A stretch of DNA of 64,000 nucleotides from Pterobdella sp. o SKG-2022 (lineage: Eukaryota; Annelida; Clitellata; Hirudinida; Piscicolidae), in contig OZ038321.1 in assembly GCA_964035795.1 (NCBI GenBank), positions 7,600,079 to 7,664,078 on the forward strand, given 5' to 3'. Each line of letters starts with the position of its first letter. Within the stretch, counting starts at the first letter, position 1. The position numbers and the translations under genes are program-made. The notes below the pieces were generated by a model that saw only the letters and a program-made list of their open reading frames with translations, did no database searches and was not told the origin of the DNA. Of the stretch, positions 36,543-48,908 are shown piece by piece.

Positions 36543-37590
36543 CTAGAAATTTTTCTTTTTGAAACTTAAATTGAGGGTTTTCATTATGACAAGATTGCTC
36601 TTTATAGGCTCATACTCATTGGTTAAAAGGAAGTGAATTCCACAGACGTGGAGCCTTGTGAGAAAAGGAGCGACTAGTAAACAAGCCTGAAGAAACAGGT
36701 TGATGAAGCTGGAGACCAGAGTGCAAGGATCTAAGTGGTTGACGTGTGTGTCTGATTGACAAAAGATCAAAAAGATAAGCAGGTAGTTCAAGCTTGAAAG
36801 TGCATGCAATGAGCCAAAGTAATTTAAACTTGCATCTTTGGGAGACAGGTAGCCAGTGCAAACGATCAAGACAGTCGCTGGAAGAGCTGAAATAATCAGC
36901 TTGAAAAACCGTCTTGGCCGCGTGTTTTTTGAGGGCTTGAAGTTTGCATAAAAGATAGTTTGGCTGCCCGCAAAGGAGAGAATTACAGTAATCCAATCTG
37001 GAAAAAACTAGTGAGATAAAGAGGGCATTAGCAGTGGAAAGAGGTAAAAAGTTGCGTACTTTTTTTATGGCATAGATATGGAAATTGGAAAATTGGATTA
37101 TTTGAGAAATAAAGTGAGCAAAGTTCAAATTTGAATCTAAGATGACACCCAAGATTTTGAGCTTGGAAGATATAGGAAGTGTGGCGCCGTCAAGGGTTAC
37201 CACAGAAGGGAGATTGTATTTTGCTAGAAGACGAGAGCTGCCGACAAACATCACCTCACTCTTAGTAGGGTTTAGTTTCAGTTGGCTTTGGGAAAACCAG
37301 GAGTTTAGAGCAGAAAGACAACTGGATAATTTAAGGAGAGTGGGGCTAGGATCTGGGTGAGAGCCTACGGTGAAAAGAGTGATGTCATCAGCGTACTGGT
37401 GAAAAAGCAAGTCGTGCTGTACAATAATGCTACACATGGGTGATGTATAAAGAAAGAAGAGCATTGTTCCCAAAACGGAGCTCTGCGGCATGCCTGAGCT
37501 TAGTGATGTAAGAGAAGAGAAATTGTCCATTATAACGAACTGAGAACGTTGAGAAAGGTAAGAGCGAAACCAAGAAAGACCGAGATCATA
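36543..37590 (-). mobile_element. CR1/L2-type LINE fragment with intact YADD
   Basis: On the - strand an open frame from about 37587 to 36616 reads GLSWFRSYLSQRSQFV, LLFHQYADDITLFT (catalytic YADD intact), LNPTKSEVMFVGS, VFSRLDYCNSLLCGQPNYL, LDRLHWLPVSQRCKFKLLWL and KAPRLWNSLP, then a stop. This is the second half of the RT plus the C-terminal region of a CR1/L2-superfamily LINE. Most of the protein is missing at the 5' side. After the stop a different frame continues for about 70 bp, suggesting a frameshift near the C-terminus. It is much better preserved than the 29412-30590 copy, hence a younger insertion. Confidence 0.85.
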
Positions 37591-37845
37591 AATGACAATA
37601 AATAAAAAAATAAGCAATATTTTTATTATGGAATATATATTTGTATTATACTGTATTATCTAAATTTAGTAAATTTGAATAGTTGTAAAATATACTTGCC
37701 TTTTTAATAAAATCTTTCAATACAAGAAACTCTTTTAAAGACTAAAAGTGTAAACATTGAAGGGCATCAATGCAGTCCTGGTTGAAAGTGTGCATATAAA
37801 TAACTGTGTTTATGTTTTAAAACATTATAAGTCCATATATATATT

Positions 37846-37889
37846 TTTTAACTAGTATTAAGTCCACTTGGACTTAATACTAGTTAAAA
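37846..37889. repeat. Perfect 44-bp palindrome (21-bp arms)
   Basis: Arms 37846-37866 (TTTTAACTAGTATTAAGTCC then A) and 37869-37889 are exact reverse complements separated by CT. AT-rich flanks weakly extend the symmetry. It lies about 640 bp upstream of the CSRNP start codon and about 250 bp from the LINE fragment. It could form a cruciform or be a remnant of a foldback event; no function is assigned. Confidence 0.9.
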
Positions 37890-38525
37890 GTTATACGAAA
37901 TATATATATTCATTTTATACTTTTTTTGTTTTAGTCACAGAATAATAAAACTGATACTTTTAATTTAAATAGTTTAATTAGCTTAGTTGATAATATATCT
38001 TTTTTCGTTTTAATTACAATTTAAATGAATAAATTTAGAAAAAAATTACATTATCAAGCTTTGCTAGTTTTGAATAAATTATATTTTTAAATGTTTGTTA
38101 TAAATTCTTAAATATTGACAGTTGCGAAAAAGTAACGATTAATTATTGTAAATAAAAATCTTATTTTAAAGACTGATTTTCTATTCGCGGTCTTTGTTTC
38201 AATTAAATATTATCATTTTTTGAATTATTCTCGGCGATCTACTTTTTGACTTAATATTTGGTATATTACATTTAAGCAACAAAACAATATCAAATATTTC
38301 TTAAAAGTTAAAATGATTGTTAAAAAGTTTTTAAGCGAAAGATAATAACTGAATTTTCTAAATTTCAACATTTAGATAATGTTTGTTTATCTTGTATTAA
38401 ATAGAAGCTTCAAGATACTTTAAAAAAACTGTATCAATAAATTTATTGCGGGATTAAAATTATTCAAAAAATAAGACAAAATATTTCATCAAAATGTTAA
38501 AATTGTAAAATTTTGTTGTTAAATA
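37890..38525 (+). other. CSRNP 5' flank, promoter/UTR not resolved
   Basis: AT-rich sequence before the CSRNP ATG. An in-frame TAA at 38520-38522 sits just before the ATG at 38526, supporting that start. No promoter element could be assigned with confidence. Confidence 0.4.
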
Positions 38526-41500
38526 ATGACTATGAGGACGGTTGATGTAAATGAAATTTCAAACAAAACGGTGACTTCAATCGTTGACAATTTAACAAAA
38601 GATTTTTCTTCCCTTGTATCAGTTCCTTCTTTGAAAACTATAGCTAAGTCAAAGCTTTTAACTGACACAAACAATAACGAAAGTGATTTAAATAAAAAGC
38701 TTTTACCCATTAATTCATGCCATTCAAACTCTTCATATGATAGAATTACGGATTCTTTTGATGTTCCACCAAAAGTCAAAAGTGCAGAAATTTTACTACA
38801 AGATACTGATACAACTTATACACCTTCTAATACCAGCAAAAGTGATTTTTTTAAAACTCATAATAAATTATTTGAAGGTATTAGCATAACAAATGCACCC
38901 TCTACACCAGAAAATCCGAGCATTGGCAACAATATTTCAACATCTAATTCAATTTCATCACCTGTGTTGCATGCCCTAAAAATTAACCCATCCAATTCAA
39001 TAATAAAAAGTTTGAGATCAAGAAATTTGAAGAGAATAAATAGTTTTGATTACAAATCGAGTCCAACCAAGGCTAGATTACATCGACAATGGAAGCAGCA
39101 GAAAAATCTCATGATGAAGCAACAAAAGATCAACGAAAGAGAAAAAAAACAATTGTTGAAGCTGCAGAAGATTAAAGAAAAAGAAGAAAAAAAATTGATA
39201 AGAGAACAAAAGAAAATTGACAAGTTAGCATTAAAACAAATAAAATTAGAGAAATCAATAAAAAACACAACAAATGTAAAAAACATCACAACGAAAAAAA
39301 TAAGGACACCAGATAAAGCACAAACAAAGAAAGTGAAAGTGTATAATGTGAAAAGATTGAAGGAACAACCAGCAAATAACAAAGTTTCAGTAATAAAATT
39401 CTGCCCCAAACCATTGCATAGAGGCCATGAAGAGCAGCAGTCAAACTGTCTCGTTGAAACCAAAACACAATTGAAACCTATAACTAACATACAGCTGACA
39501 TCTGTTGGTGATACAGCTAATAATACATACACAATAAACACAATAACTCATCAAGTTAAACCAATTTTCAATATAAAAAAGCCCACAAATGCTTTAAAAG
39601 AATCAAAATCTTCAGATGTAAGAAAAAATTTAAATCCAAAAGTCATTCCAATATTTGTCTCAACCACATTAACAAATAAGTTAACATCATCTTTACCAAC
39701 ACTCTCATCATCCATTTTGAAACCACCAAACCAACCTACATTAGTTGCACCTATCAACACAACAAGCATAAACCCTCCAATCCTAAATCAATCATTGAAC
39801 CTCCCTCTTTCTTCAAACTCATCAAAACATATAAAAATCATCAAAAGGAAGATTTTTAATGATAGCATTAGCAAGGATACAAACAAGAAAGCAAATCTTT
39901 CCACAGACCCCTCCGTAATCCCACCATCAAACCCTTCACCAACCACCAGCACTACCACATCTTTGTTCTTCATTATACCATCTGACACTCAAGATTACAA
40001 ACATCAGGAAAATGATGAGAAAATAGAGTCTAATAATCTTAACACGTTACCAAAAACACCTATTAATATAGCAAATGATGAAGAGAATGTTACATTGCAA
40101 GAAAAAAATGTAAAGCAATGTGATATTTTTATGAATGACATTATATTACCAAATGAAAGCATTGATGACATTACCACAAGTAATTATATGATCTTTAATA
40201 AGGATACAGGCCATAATGATAGTGTTGTGGAGAATAATTCTACAAATGATAATGTTATTGATAATAGTCATGGTAATGATATTATGTTTCATGATAACAA
40301 AAATGATAATGATGATAATCATAATAGTACTAACTCCATCATTCCAACAACAAATGACAATAAAATTGATACAAGCAACAATAATGCTAGCAACAAAATC
40401 ACCCACACTAACCACAACACCAACATTAAACCCCTTGTTACCATATTAAAAACCCAGAGGGATGTTTTGAGGGACAAAAAGAAGGTGAAGTTCCAAAATG
40501 TGGAAGTGTACTACTTTCACAGGATACAAGGCTTCTCATGTATTCCTTCTCAGGGGGGGATCACCATAGGTGAGTTGGGGTTTTTTATTTGTCATAATTC
40601 TATTATATTGATATTTAGTTTTATTTTTTCAATATATTTATTCATTTATCTTAACTAATACTTATTTTGTTAATTATTTTTTTGGTCACTCATATTCTTT
40701 TTTCATTGTGATTATAATTAATAAACTTAATATAGTTTTTGTTATATTTATTTATCATCTACTGTTTTACATTTAGTTTTTTTTTCTTCTGTTTATTTTT
40801 TGAAAGTTCAATAATATATGCTTTTTATATTAAAGTTTTAAAGACCCACTGAAATTGCATTGATACAGGCATGTCAGATAAGCATTGTGGGAAAGAAGAA
40901 TTCCCCATATCTGCTTACACCTCATACCAGCGTCAACACAAACAACAGCAGTTACTACTGTTACAACAACCAATATTCTTCAACCAACATCAACAGCAAC
41001 AAAAGAACAAAATGCTGATGAAAGGTCAAGACTGGCAACAAAAACAACCCCAACAATACCTTCTGCCACAACACTTTTCTCAACATTGTTTTTTCAACAA
41101 TTCACAAAATTTTCTTCCTTTTTTCAGCCAATCAACATTCACACCATCATCATTTTCATCATCATCACCAGCTTTCCCAAGCTCAACAAATTCTTTTGTT
41201 AATATGCCTCTTTTAACGAATACATATTCTTTCCCTTTCACTTCAAGGCCATATAATCATTTTAATAATCACAACTATTCAATTATCTCCACCTCCTCCA
41301 ACCATTCAGTTGTTACCTCAGCCACCTCTTTACAACTATCAAGTCAAAATAGTGTCAACTTCTCTTCAAATACCTTAAATCTAGTACCAACCACATCTTC
41401 CAACACAACTGTAGTTCCAACAATTAAACCTGAAAACATAACAACTTCTGCTGCTGAAGAAATTAATAATGCTGCTGTAGATATTCCAAAAAACATTGCA

Positions 41501-44500
41501 TCATCAATAAACGAAACATCAACTTCTTCACAACCTTCAACAACATCATTAAACATCACTGCCAATGCATCAATTACTCACCCTTGTAAATCAGCATTTC
41601 CAGCGCCGCATTACACCACTTTAAAAGATTTCTTTAAAGTTGAAAAGCAATTAGATACACAATTTCCACCACCATCAGAAATTCTAACCATTAAACCATC
41701 ACAGAATCAATCAACATTGATCACAACAATCAGCCAACCAACAATGATACAGCTACCTTCCCAAACAAATGTTCACAAGGATAACCAAAACATTTCCCCA
41801 TTAAGCAGTAACAACATTCTTCCTACAAGCAAATCCAACACCCAAACTATTAACTCATTTAGTACTATTTGTAGCAGTGACTTTCATATAACTAATAATA
41901 ATGTTAATCAAATTACTGACCAAACTGTTGAAGGGATACCAAACCTTTCCACACCATACTTCGTCAATAATGATAATGTAAATACATTAAACAACAACCA
42001 ACCGATCAAGAGATTAAGTTTGTGGAGGATTGTTAAGGATAAAAGCAGAGATAACAAAGCCACCCAAATCATGACACCACCTCTAAGTAAGAGAAGTAGG
42101 AGGCATAACAACGGCAACAAAAAGGAAAATGATCATGTTCCAACTACTATCCAGACAATACCTTGCTTAAATACAGTCAGCAGTAATATAAATGTTTTTA
42201 ATAATATTAAACCAGCCAATAATATTAATACTGTAGTTTCTACATCTTCAGACAAAGTCAAACTAAACAATATGATACAACAAGTAACTACATCAAATGA
42301 TACTAAAAAATATAATGAACCTATTTATCACCCACCTCAGTATACTACTACTATTACTACTACTACTTTTAATGATATTATTGATATTAGTACATCATCG
42401 TCAATTAGTGCTAATAGTCTCTGTGCAGATTCTTCATCACTCAGCATCACATATGTCACATCTTCATATCATAATAATAATGTTAATGATAATAGAAATA
42501 ATAATAATGATAATATGAACAATACTGTTTATAATGATAATAATGAAGGTGATAATAATTCATATTTTTTTAATACATCTAACGGATTGACTTCAAGCAA
42601 AGCGGATACAACCCCTAATCATACAACTATAAACTCACAAAATATATACCGAAACGACCACATCATTGATATGAAGAGTGACAAAAATACAGAAGAAGTT
42701 AATGAACTGAATACGCCAAATACTGGCATTATAACGAATCAAACAACACGCAGTAGTAGCAACATAGTTACGACAACGTTTAATAATTACTATTATGAAG
42801 AAGATGACGATGACGATGATTACGAGATATATAGCTTACAGCCTCTGCCTGTCAAACAAAGGAGGAATCTTCTGAAGGTGCCAATGTTCTGCTTTTGTTT
42901 TCATGTTATTATAACCAGATGCTATAAATAATGACATGTGAAACATATTCAATCAATAAAATATTTTTTATAGCTCGTTTTCTTCATCAGAGGTTGGGCT
43001 AAATTTTAATGTCGAAATCATTTGACTATGTGAAACTATTATACATCACTGTTGTCCACCACATCATACTGCACTTGAAACTCTTTTATAGTTGTTTAAC
43101 ACACACGAAGTGCAAGATTTTGAAAGTTATGCTTCAAATAGTCAACATTGATGCGTAGTCAATCATTAATCGTTGAGAAGTTGTTAGCTTTGGATGTTTT
43201 CTATCTTGTTATACTCGCAAATCAGCGTGGTTTTCTTCGATTAAAAAAATCTTAACTTTTGAATAAATGCTACTGATCAATAGAAATAATCAAATCTCTT
43301 ATTTCAATTTATTATTCAAACTAATTAATTTGATGACTGTGTTCTCTAATGATCCACTCACTCGCTAAGTTGGCGGGTTTGAAGAAGATAAACAACGATG
43401 AGAGGGAGGAGTGCAAGAGGATCAGGATCAGCAGGGAGGAGTGTGGTTGTGCATGCAAGGTTGTGCTCCTATGAGTATTTCTGCTATATTTTCAACAGGC
43501 TTTTTTTACCATTATAATCAAACTCGTAATCGTCATGGTTTTAGTCTTGAACGTTATATCTGTGATTCTAATCAATGATTTCATCAAAAAAAAAATAACT
43601 GGTTTGGCGCTTTATTAGTCTTGTATAATGTAATACCTTTGTGGTACCTCCACAGACCACCTGCGTTCCTGAGACCTGCTTGTGCATTCAAAACGGCATC
43701 ATGTGCCAGGTAACACTTCTGGCATTTTTTTGTGTAATTACTATAATTTTTTATTATTGATCCGTAAACTAATGTTATGATTAAACCTCAAACTATACCT
43801 ATTGTTAGTTATTATAATCCATTAACAGGTAGACAGAATGTCGTTTCCTTGTGGGTGCAGTTTAGAGGGGTGCACCAACCCTGAGGGCAGGGTGGAGTTC
43901 AACGCAGGCAGAGTCAAAATGCACCTGGTGTCAACCCTGGTCCAACTACAGGCACAGAAGGCCAAAGAAGATGCCAACAATACCTACCCTTCTTTTGATA
44001 CATCATCGCAGCGTTCATTTCCACCTTTCATACCTTCATATTCCCATTCACCAACGTATTATCAGTATCCTCAACAGTATGCCTTTGATGGTTTTGTGGC
44101 TAAATACATGTCTGTGGGATTGAAAAGTGGTGAGCAGACTGGATACCATGCTAGTAGTGGTGTTATGTCAAGTAGTTACAGTTTTGTGGGTGGTGGCGAT
44201 TATTCCAAAGAACTTGTCAGAAACGAGAGTGTTTCGAAGAGTATTTGCGCTAGTGGTTCTTTTTACTCAGTTGATAGTTGCGCAGTTTCAAAAGACAGCA
44301 CTAACCATTGTAAATTGAGCGAATGTTACAATGAAGGCTACAATAAAACAGAGAAGTTGAATCAAAATAATGCCACTGATGTTGTGAACACTATTTCCAG
44401 CAATAATGAAACATTCTGCAACTATAAACCCCTTGTAAATCAAAACCTCTTTTTCAAAAGTTCTTGCCAGTACACAAATAACACTTCAAAGGTGTCTTGT

Positions 44501-45073
44501 TCCAAGGCCAGCAACTTCAATTCTGCTGCTTCTGGTTCGCTTTCCGTTGATTCTTGCCATAAGACTATCAATTCTCAACCCTGTGTTAAGGCTACAAACA
44601 CTCTTTCTACTTGTAAAGTCACTAAGGATGAAAATATGAATTCAGATCAATTAATTGTTGATAATAAATTTACAGATATTAATGTAAAAGATGAACTTAA
44701 TATTAAAGACAAAACTTTTGAGACTGACGAGGCTAATAAATATACAAAAATTACGAATAGCATGAACACTGTGAAGATCGAAAACCTTGAGACAAACATC
44801 AAACATGTTGATCAAAATGTCGATAAAGAGACTACGACAAAAAGCTCTGATGATCATACTAGCTTCCTTGTCTCCATGCATACGCCTCATAAGACTGAGG
44901 CCACCAAAGATGTGATGCTTGGAAATGGTGGTAATGTTTTGTATTATTCAGAACTTCAAGAAAAGGAAAGAGACACCTGCAGTGATGTCTTAGGAGGTGC
45001 TGCAGAAGATCCTAGCACTCTTGAAACTGCTATTCCTGGGAAGAGTAGTCAATCATCTTCCCTGCAACAATAA
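38526..45073 (+). CDS. CSRNP: Cysteine/serine-rich nuclear protein (CSRNP/Axud1 family)
   Basis: Nuclear DNA-binding transcriptional regulator of the CSRNP/AXUD1 family. Exons: 38526-40569, 40869-42877, 43370-43459, 43656-43709, 43829-45073; all junctions GT-AG and in phase; predicted 1,813 residues. The family core is split over all exons: KKKVKFQNVEVYYF and QGFSCIPSQGGITIG (residues about 651-681), then GMSDKHCGKEEFPIS at the start of exon 2. SLQPLPVKQRRNLLK closes exon 2. Exon 3 has GLKKINNDEREECKRIR and EECGCACK; exon 4 has TTCVPETCLCIQNGIMCQ; exon 5 has VDRMSFPCGCSLEGCTNPEG then VEFNAGRVKMHL. About 650 residues precede the core and about 620 Asn/Thr/Ser/Gln-rich residues are inserted inside it, so the protein is at least twice the usual family size. 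A charged Lys-rich segment sits at residues about 190-250. The start follows an in-frame TAA at 38520. Confidence 0.93.
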
Positions 45074-46063
45074 CCAAGACTTTTTGTTCAGGTTCACGTG
45101 AATATTATTGAAGGGGGTTGCTGTAGGAAACTGATGGAAATTGAACAACTATGCTAGAAGACCACTATATTATACTCAAATAATCTCTATATGAACTTGG
45201 TTCTACTTTTATTTTTCATTCGATTCTCATTTGGTCATTTGAATGAATATAAGAGAATATTTGACATTGTAACACTCATTTTTAATAGGATATTTCTCAT
45301 TTACGTTGATTTTAAACCATGTCAATGCTTATAGGTAATTTATCCATGCAAGTTTTTCATTATTTAAATAGGATTTTCATCTCCAATCAATAAGAAAACC
45401 CGGACAGCGTTATTTTCACGCTCTAAAATGCATTTTAATACGAGAACGAGTTGTAGAAACACCTCAAGATCAACCTTTGAGATCATTTTATCCATCTTGA
45501 ATTAAAGACTGCAGAATTGTGTGTAAATTCTCAGTAGTGGCGTTTGTATATGTGGCTTTCGTTTGTTAGATCGGTGAACGTGTAATGTATTTGGTTTTTA
45601 CTTGTGGGTTAGCTCATGTAGTTTTTCTTATCCATGTCATCTACAATAAATAAATTTCAAACTTCAAGTTGGTGTCCATTATAAATTGACATTGAAAAAA
45701 TTTCCTATGGAAACAAATTTATTTTTTTGCTTTTGAGAAGATCTTAATTTGTCTAATCTTGAAAAATTTTTTGAAATAATTAACCCGCGCCAATAATTAT
45801 ACGTTAAAATTGCGTCAAGAATATTCTTAAAAGTACAAATCAAATATTTGTTCCCGAAAACTCCATTCACACTATCTTTCTTTAAACATACGCTTTTATA
45901 CCTCTCAGATATGTCTCTTATTTCTAAGCACAAAGTAAATTTTAACATTCTAATTTTTGTTCAGTAAAAGGCCATTTTAAAATAATATCTGAATAAATGT
46001 TTCAAGAGAAATAACATTAAAAGATATTAACAATGTATCAAAACCCCTATCATTTTATCCTAG
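45074..46063 (+). other. CSRNP 3' UTR with poly(A) signal, then gap before next gene
   Basis: AATAAA at 45645-45650 is the likely polyadenylation signal of CSRNP. From about 45670 to 46063 no coding exon could be recognised, although the first exon of the next gene should lie here or further upstream. Confidence 0.55.
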
Positions 46064-47384
46064 GGTCCAGTGTTCGTCGTTATAAGATTCCCTTATGACC
46101 TAACGTTGACATGCAAGAATGCTCTGATGAAGCAGTTATCCATACATGGCAACTACAGTGGCTGTATCTCCGGCATCACCACATCTGTGGGTGGTTTTGT
46201 TGTGGGCTATTGAAAATTAAGTTTTAGACTTTAAATGTTTTTCATGTTGTAATAATGTTCCATTCATACTTACGTTCAGTTTATTTAAATTTTTGTGTAT
46301 ATAAAATTTTATTGAAGGCTCATAATATTTAAAAGCTAAAGTCTACATGGCTGTAACATCTTTGTATATATATTAAAGTTTATAAACCTCCATAGTTGAG
46401 AGTGATAGAGGGATCATGGCCTGGTACCACGGGAATCGCTCTTCTAACCTTTAAAGGCTTGAGAGAGGCTGAATTATGGAAAGATAGTGTTCCTGAAATC
46501 AAGCAATTTGATTGGCTGACGGGAGTCGATATGCTCATCTTACCCATCAGACATTTACCTGGTCTGTATATTTCTATTTTTGACGTACAATGTTGAAATA
46601 TTGGCAGTTTTCAGATTTTTTTAATGGACATACATTCTGAATAATTTTTCGTTGATATTGGGGATATTCAAAAACAAACTTTTGCACAGCCCCAGACAAA
46701 AACTTCGTGCAAATCTTAGACTTATGTATTCATGACTTGGCTTCCTTTGAGTACAACTACGCTTGCGAGGCCAAACAAGTGCTCGACTTCTGGGGCGCTT
46801 GTGCAGGCGTGGTATCTGCTCCTTCCGACTGTATTCATAAGGTATCGAGATCCGTTCAGTTGTTTAATATATTGAAGAGATCTTCGACTAAAGTCGATTT
46901 TAGGTAAAATTTAAGTTTGAAATAATTATCGTTACTGCTCATGGATAAAATACATTATAAAGAATATGTAATAAGCGATATGATGGTTCAAGGTATAATT
47001 TGAACTTAATTGAATGATGTTGATTGAGAATTTCATATCGAAGGTAAAAGGCCTTTGGGACCCAAATTACATCATCATGAACTTCTGGCCATCTTGTCAA
47101 GTGTTTGAAGAAGCAGTTAAGTCTGGTTTGTGATATTTTTTTTTTAAATTTAGGCATATAACCTTTTCAATGTGCTTTTTTGACTTCAATTGCTCTGTTT
47201 ATGTATATTCATTTCATTAAGAGCTGGTAGATTGTAACTAGCCATAAAAATCTAGCGATGAATAAATTTCCAATCAGATCAGTACAAAGCCCTGATGAGC
47301 AAGAGAAACCACTTTTCTGCTGCTTCTTCGTGTGTTTTCCAACTACAACCAATTGTTATGGCCAATCCTTGCCTCGTTCCTTGA
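46064..47384 (+). CDS. Tandem DUF1330-like (alpha/beta-barrel fold) protein, 5' exon missing
   Basis: Function unknown. Exons: 46064-46186, 46396-46561, 46690-46841, 47044-47125, 47278-47384 (stop TGA 47382-47384); phases agree at every join, giving about 209 residues plus an unfound start exon. Two similar halves are visible. Half 1 starts PVFVVIRFPYDL and has LRVIEGSWPGTTGIALLTF then LREAELWKDS. Half 2 starts KNFVQILDLCIHDL and has KVKGLWDPNYIIMNFWPSCQ then FEEAVKSDQYKALMSKR. The pattern 'strand, (V)xGxW, strand, helix with xW/xF..S..Y' is that of DUF1330-type ferredoxin-like domains, which usually form dimers; the tandem copy may be a built-in dimer. Family assignment is by pattern recognition. 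Cys residues are frequent. No stop-free start upstream of 46064 was found, so the 5' end is open. Confidence 0.75.
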
Positions 47385-47723
47385 AGATTTCAATATAAAA
47401 GTGTTTTTTTTTCAAGGTGTTTTAATAGCACGAAAGTGCTATTATTTCATACGAAGTTTTTTTCGAAGTATAAAAAATTATATTTTTTGTTTTGGCTTAA
47501 GTATTTGTAATGTTGATTTAATTTAGAGATTTCAATAAAATATTTCAGTTTTAGTTTAAAAACTGGAAATTATAATTAATGAAATTGAAACATTTGATTG
47601 ATTTTCGCCTTTTTTGCTAATTCTGAGCGTTTCATTGGTTGAACTGAACTTTTTCCAACAAGAAATGTAGAAATGGCCCGTATAGCTTATCTGTTGGAGA
47701 ATTTTCTAAAATCACTGGGTTGT

Positions 47724-47808
47724 GCTGGGCCGACAATTAGCATTGTTCCACAGTGTGATTTTGCTATATTAAATTGGTAGCAAGCACTTTATGATACCCC
47801 ATTATTAT
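47724..47808 (+). mobile_element. tRNA-derived SINE, copy 3 (5'-truncated)
   Basis: GGGCCGACAATTAGCA followed by TTGTTCCACAGTG, TATATTAAATTGGTAGCAAG and CACTTTATGATACCCCATTA matches the body of copy 1 (from about 10274 on). The tRNA-like head is missing and the tail is shortened. Confidence 0.7.
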
Positions 47809-48304
47809 ATCTTAGGCTTTTAGCCGCATATCTAAACGAACGTTAAAGCTGGAAAATCATTTTACTCATTTTCTTTTTTATAACTATTCGCAATTGAACA
47901 TTTGTGATTTAAATTTTTTTTACGCCCAACATCTCTAGCTTCGACTTCAAACATTTCATCACAGAGGGAAATTGGTGCCAAGGTTTTAGAACCATATATT
48001 GAGTTCCATATGGAAAGTATAAGAGAACTGGAAAGTCCTAATTCAATTTTATATCTATTGTTAGTGAAAAAATACTTGCGTGGCATATGCAATTATATTT
48101 TTAGACACCTTGCACACGCCTGAGAGCTGGTTTTCTATAAACTATAATTTTTGTGCTCATGGGATGACTTGAGCGTCAATATGGTATGGTCCATGTAACT
48201 GAAATCTTAGAAGATTCTTTTTTACAACCGTTATTCTATGAGTTGCAAATTAAGACGAAATATCTAATATATTTTTATATTATGGCTAAAACTATTTTGT
48301 AGAA

Positions 48305-48677
48305 CAAAAGATTTGAAGTTGCTGCACTAATTCTTTGTAACAATCTCCCAAATCACCTCAAATCCATAACCTCCACAACAACTTTTTCCAAGTGCTTAAA
48401 AACCCACCTCATGATTAAGTCTTATAATCTTAAAACATAATTTAAGAATTTTTTCTCTCAAGTATTTTTTTTCAGAAAATAAAATTAGTGGGAAAAAAGA
48501 AGGGATAAAAAAAAGGAATGACTGGGTGTGTGGGGATTGAAAGATGAAAGGTGAGGGGCTGAAAAGAATGAAGATTTATCATATTAAGACTGACTATATA
48601 TGAATCTTTATTTCAAAGTGGTCTTGAAGACTCAAAAAGTTTTATGCCACTATTATAATATTCGTTATTTGTTATAA
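48305..48677 (+). mobile_element. LINE C-terminus and 3' tail
   Basis: A frame at about 48306-48440 reads KRFEVAALILCNNLPNHLKS then FSKCLKTHLM, the pattern 'F..AAP.LWNNLP..L....S...FKK.LKTHLF' found at the end of CR1/L2/Rex-type ORF2. The following sequence (48614-48677: AAAGTGGTCTTGAAGACTCA ... AATATTCGTTATTTGTT) recurs at 59146-59200, so it is the 3' tail of a second LINE family. Confidence 0.6.
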
Positions 48678-48908
48678 GATAACAAAAAAAAATTTCAAAA
48701 AAGTATTTCCAAAAAACTTTAATTAATTAATTATTTTGGTAACGAATAATTTTGAAAAACGCTTAAACACGATACTGTTTAAATAAAACACAAATTTTCA
48801 AATACAAATTATTTTATAGTTACCATTTTGAATTTTAACTTTTGCTATTAGTCTTACTTTAAAGTCAAGAAGTGAACCTTTTATGTATATCTAAATCTAT
48901 AATAAAAA

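Larger units (their letters stand above)
47385..48908. other. Intergenic DNA with SINE and LINE pieces
   Basis: AT-rich spacer between the DUF1330-like gene and RCHY1. It contains the truncated SINE (47724-47808) and a LINE 3' end (about 48305-48677). No other coding sequence is supported. Confidence 0.5.

Noticed and set aside
39050..39541. Open frames on - within CSRNP exon 1 and exon 2
   Set aside because: Mirror frames of Asn/Lys-rich coding sequence; the + frame has the conserved CSRNP motifs and splice phase.
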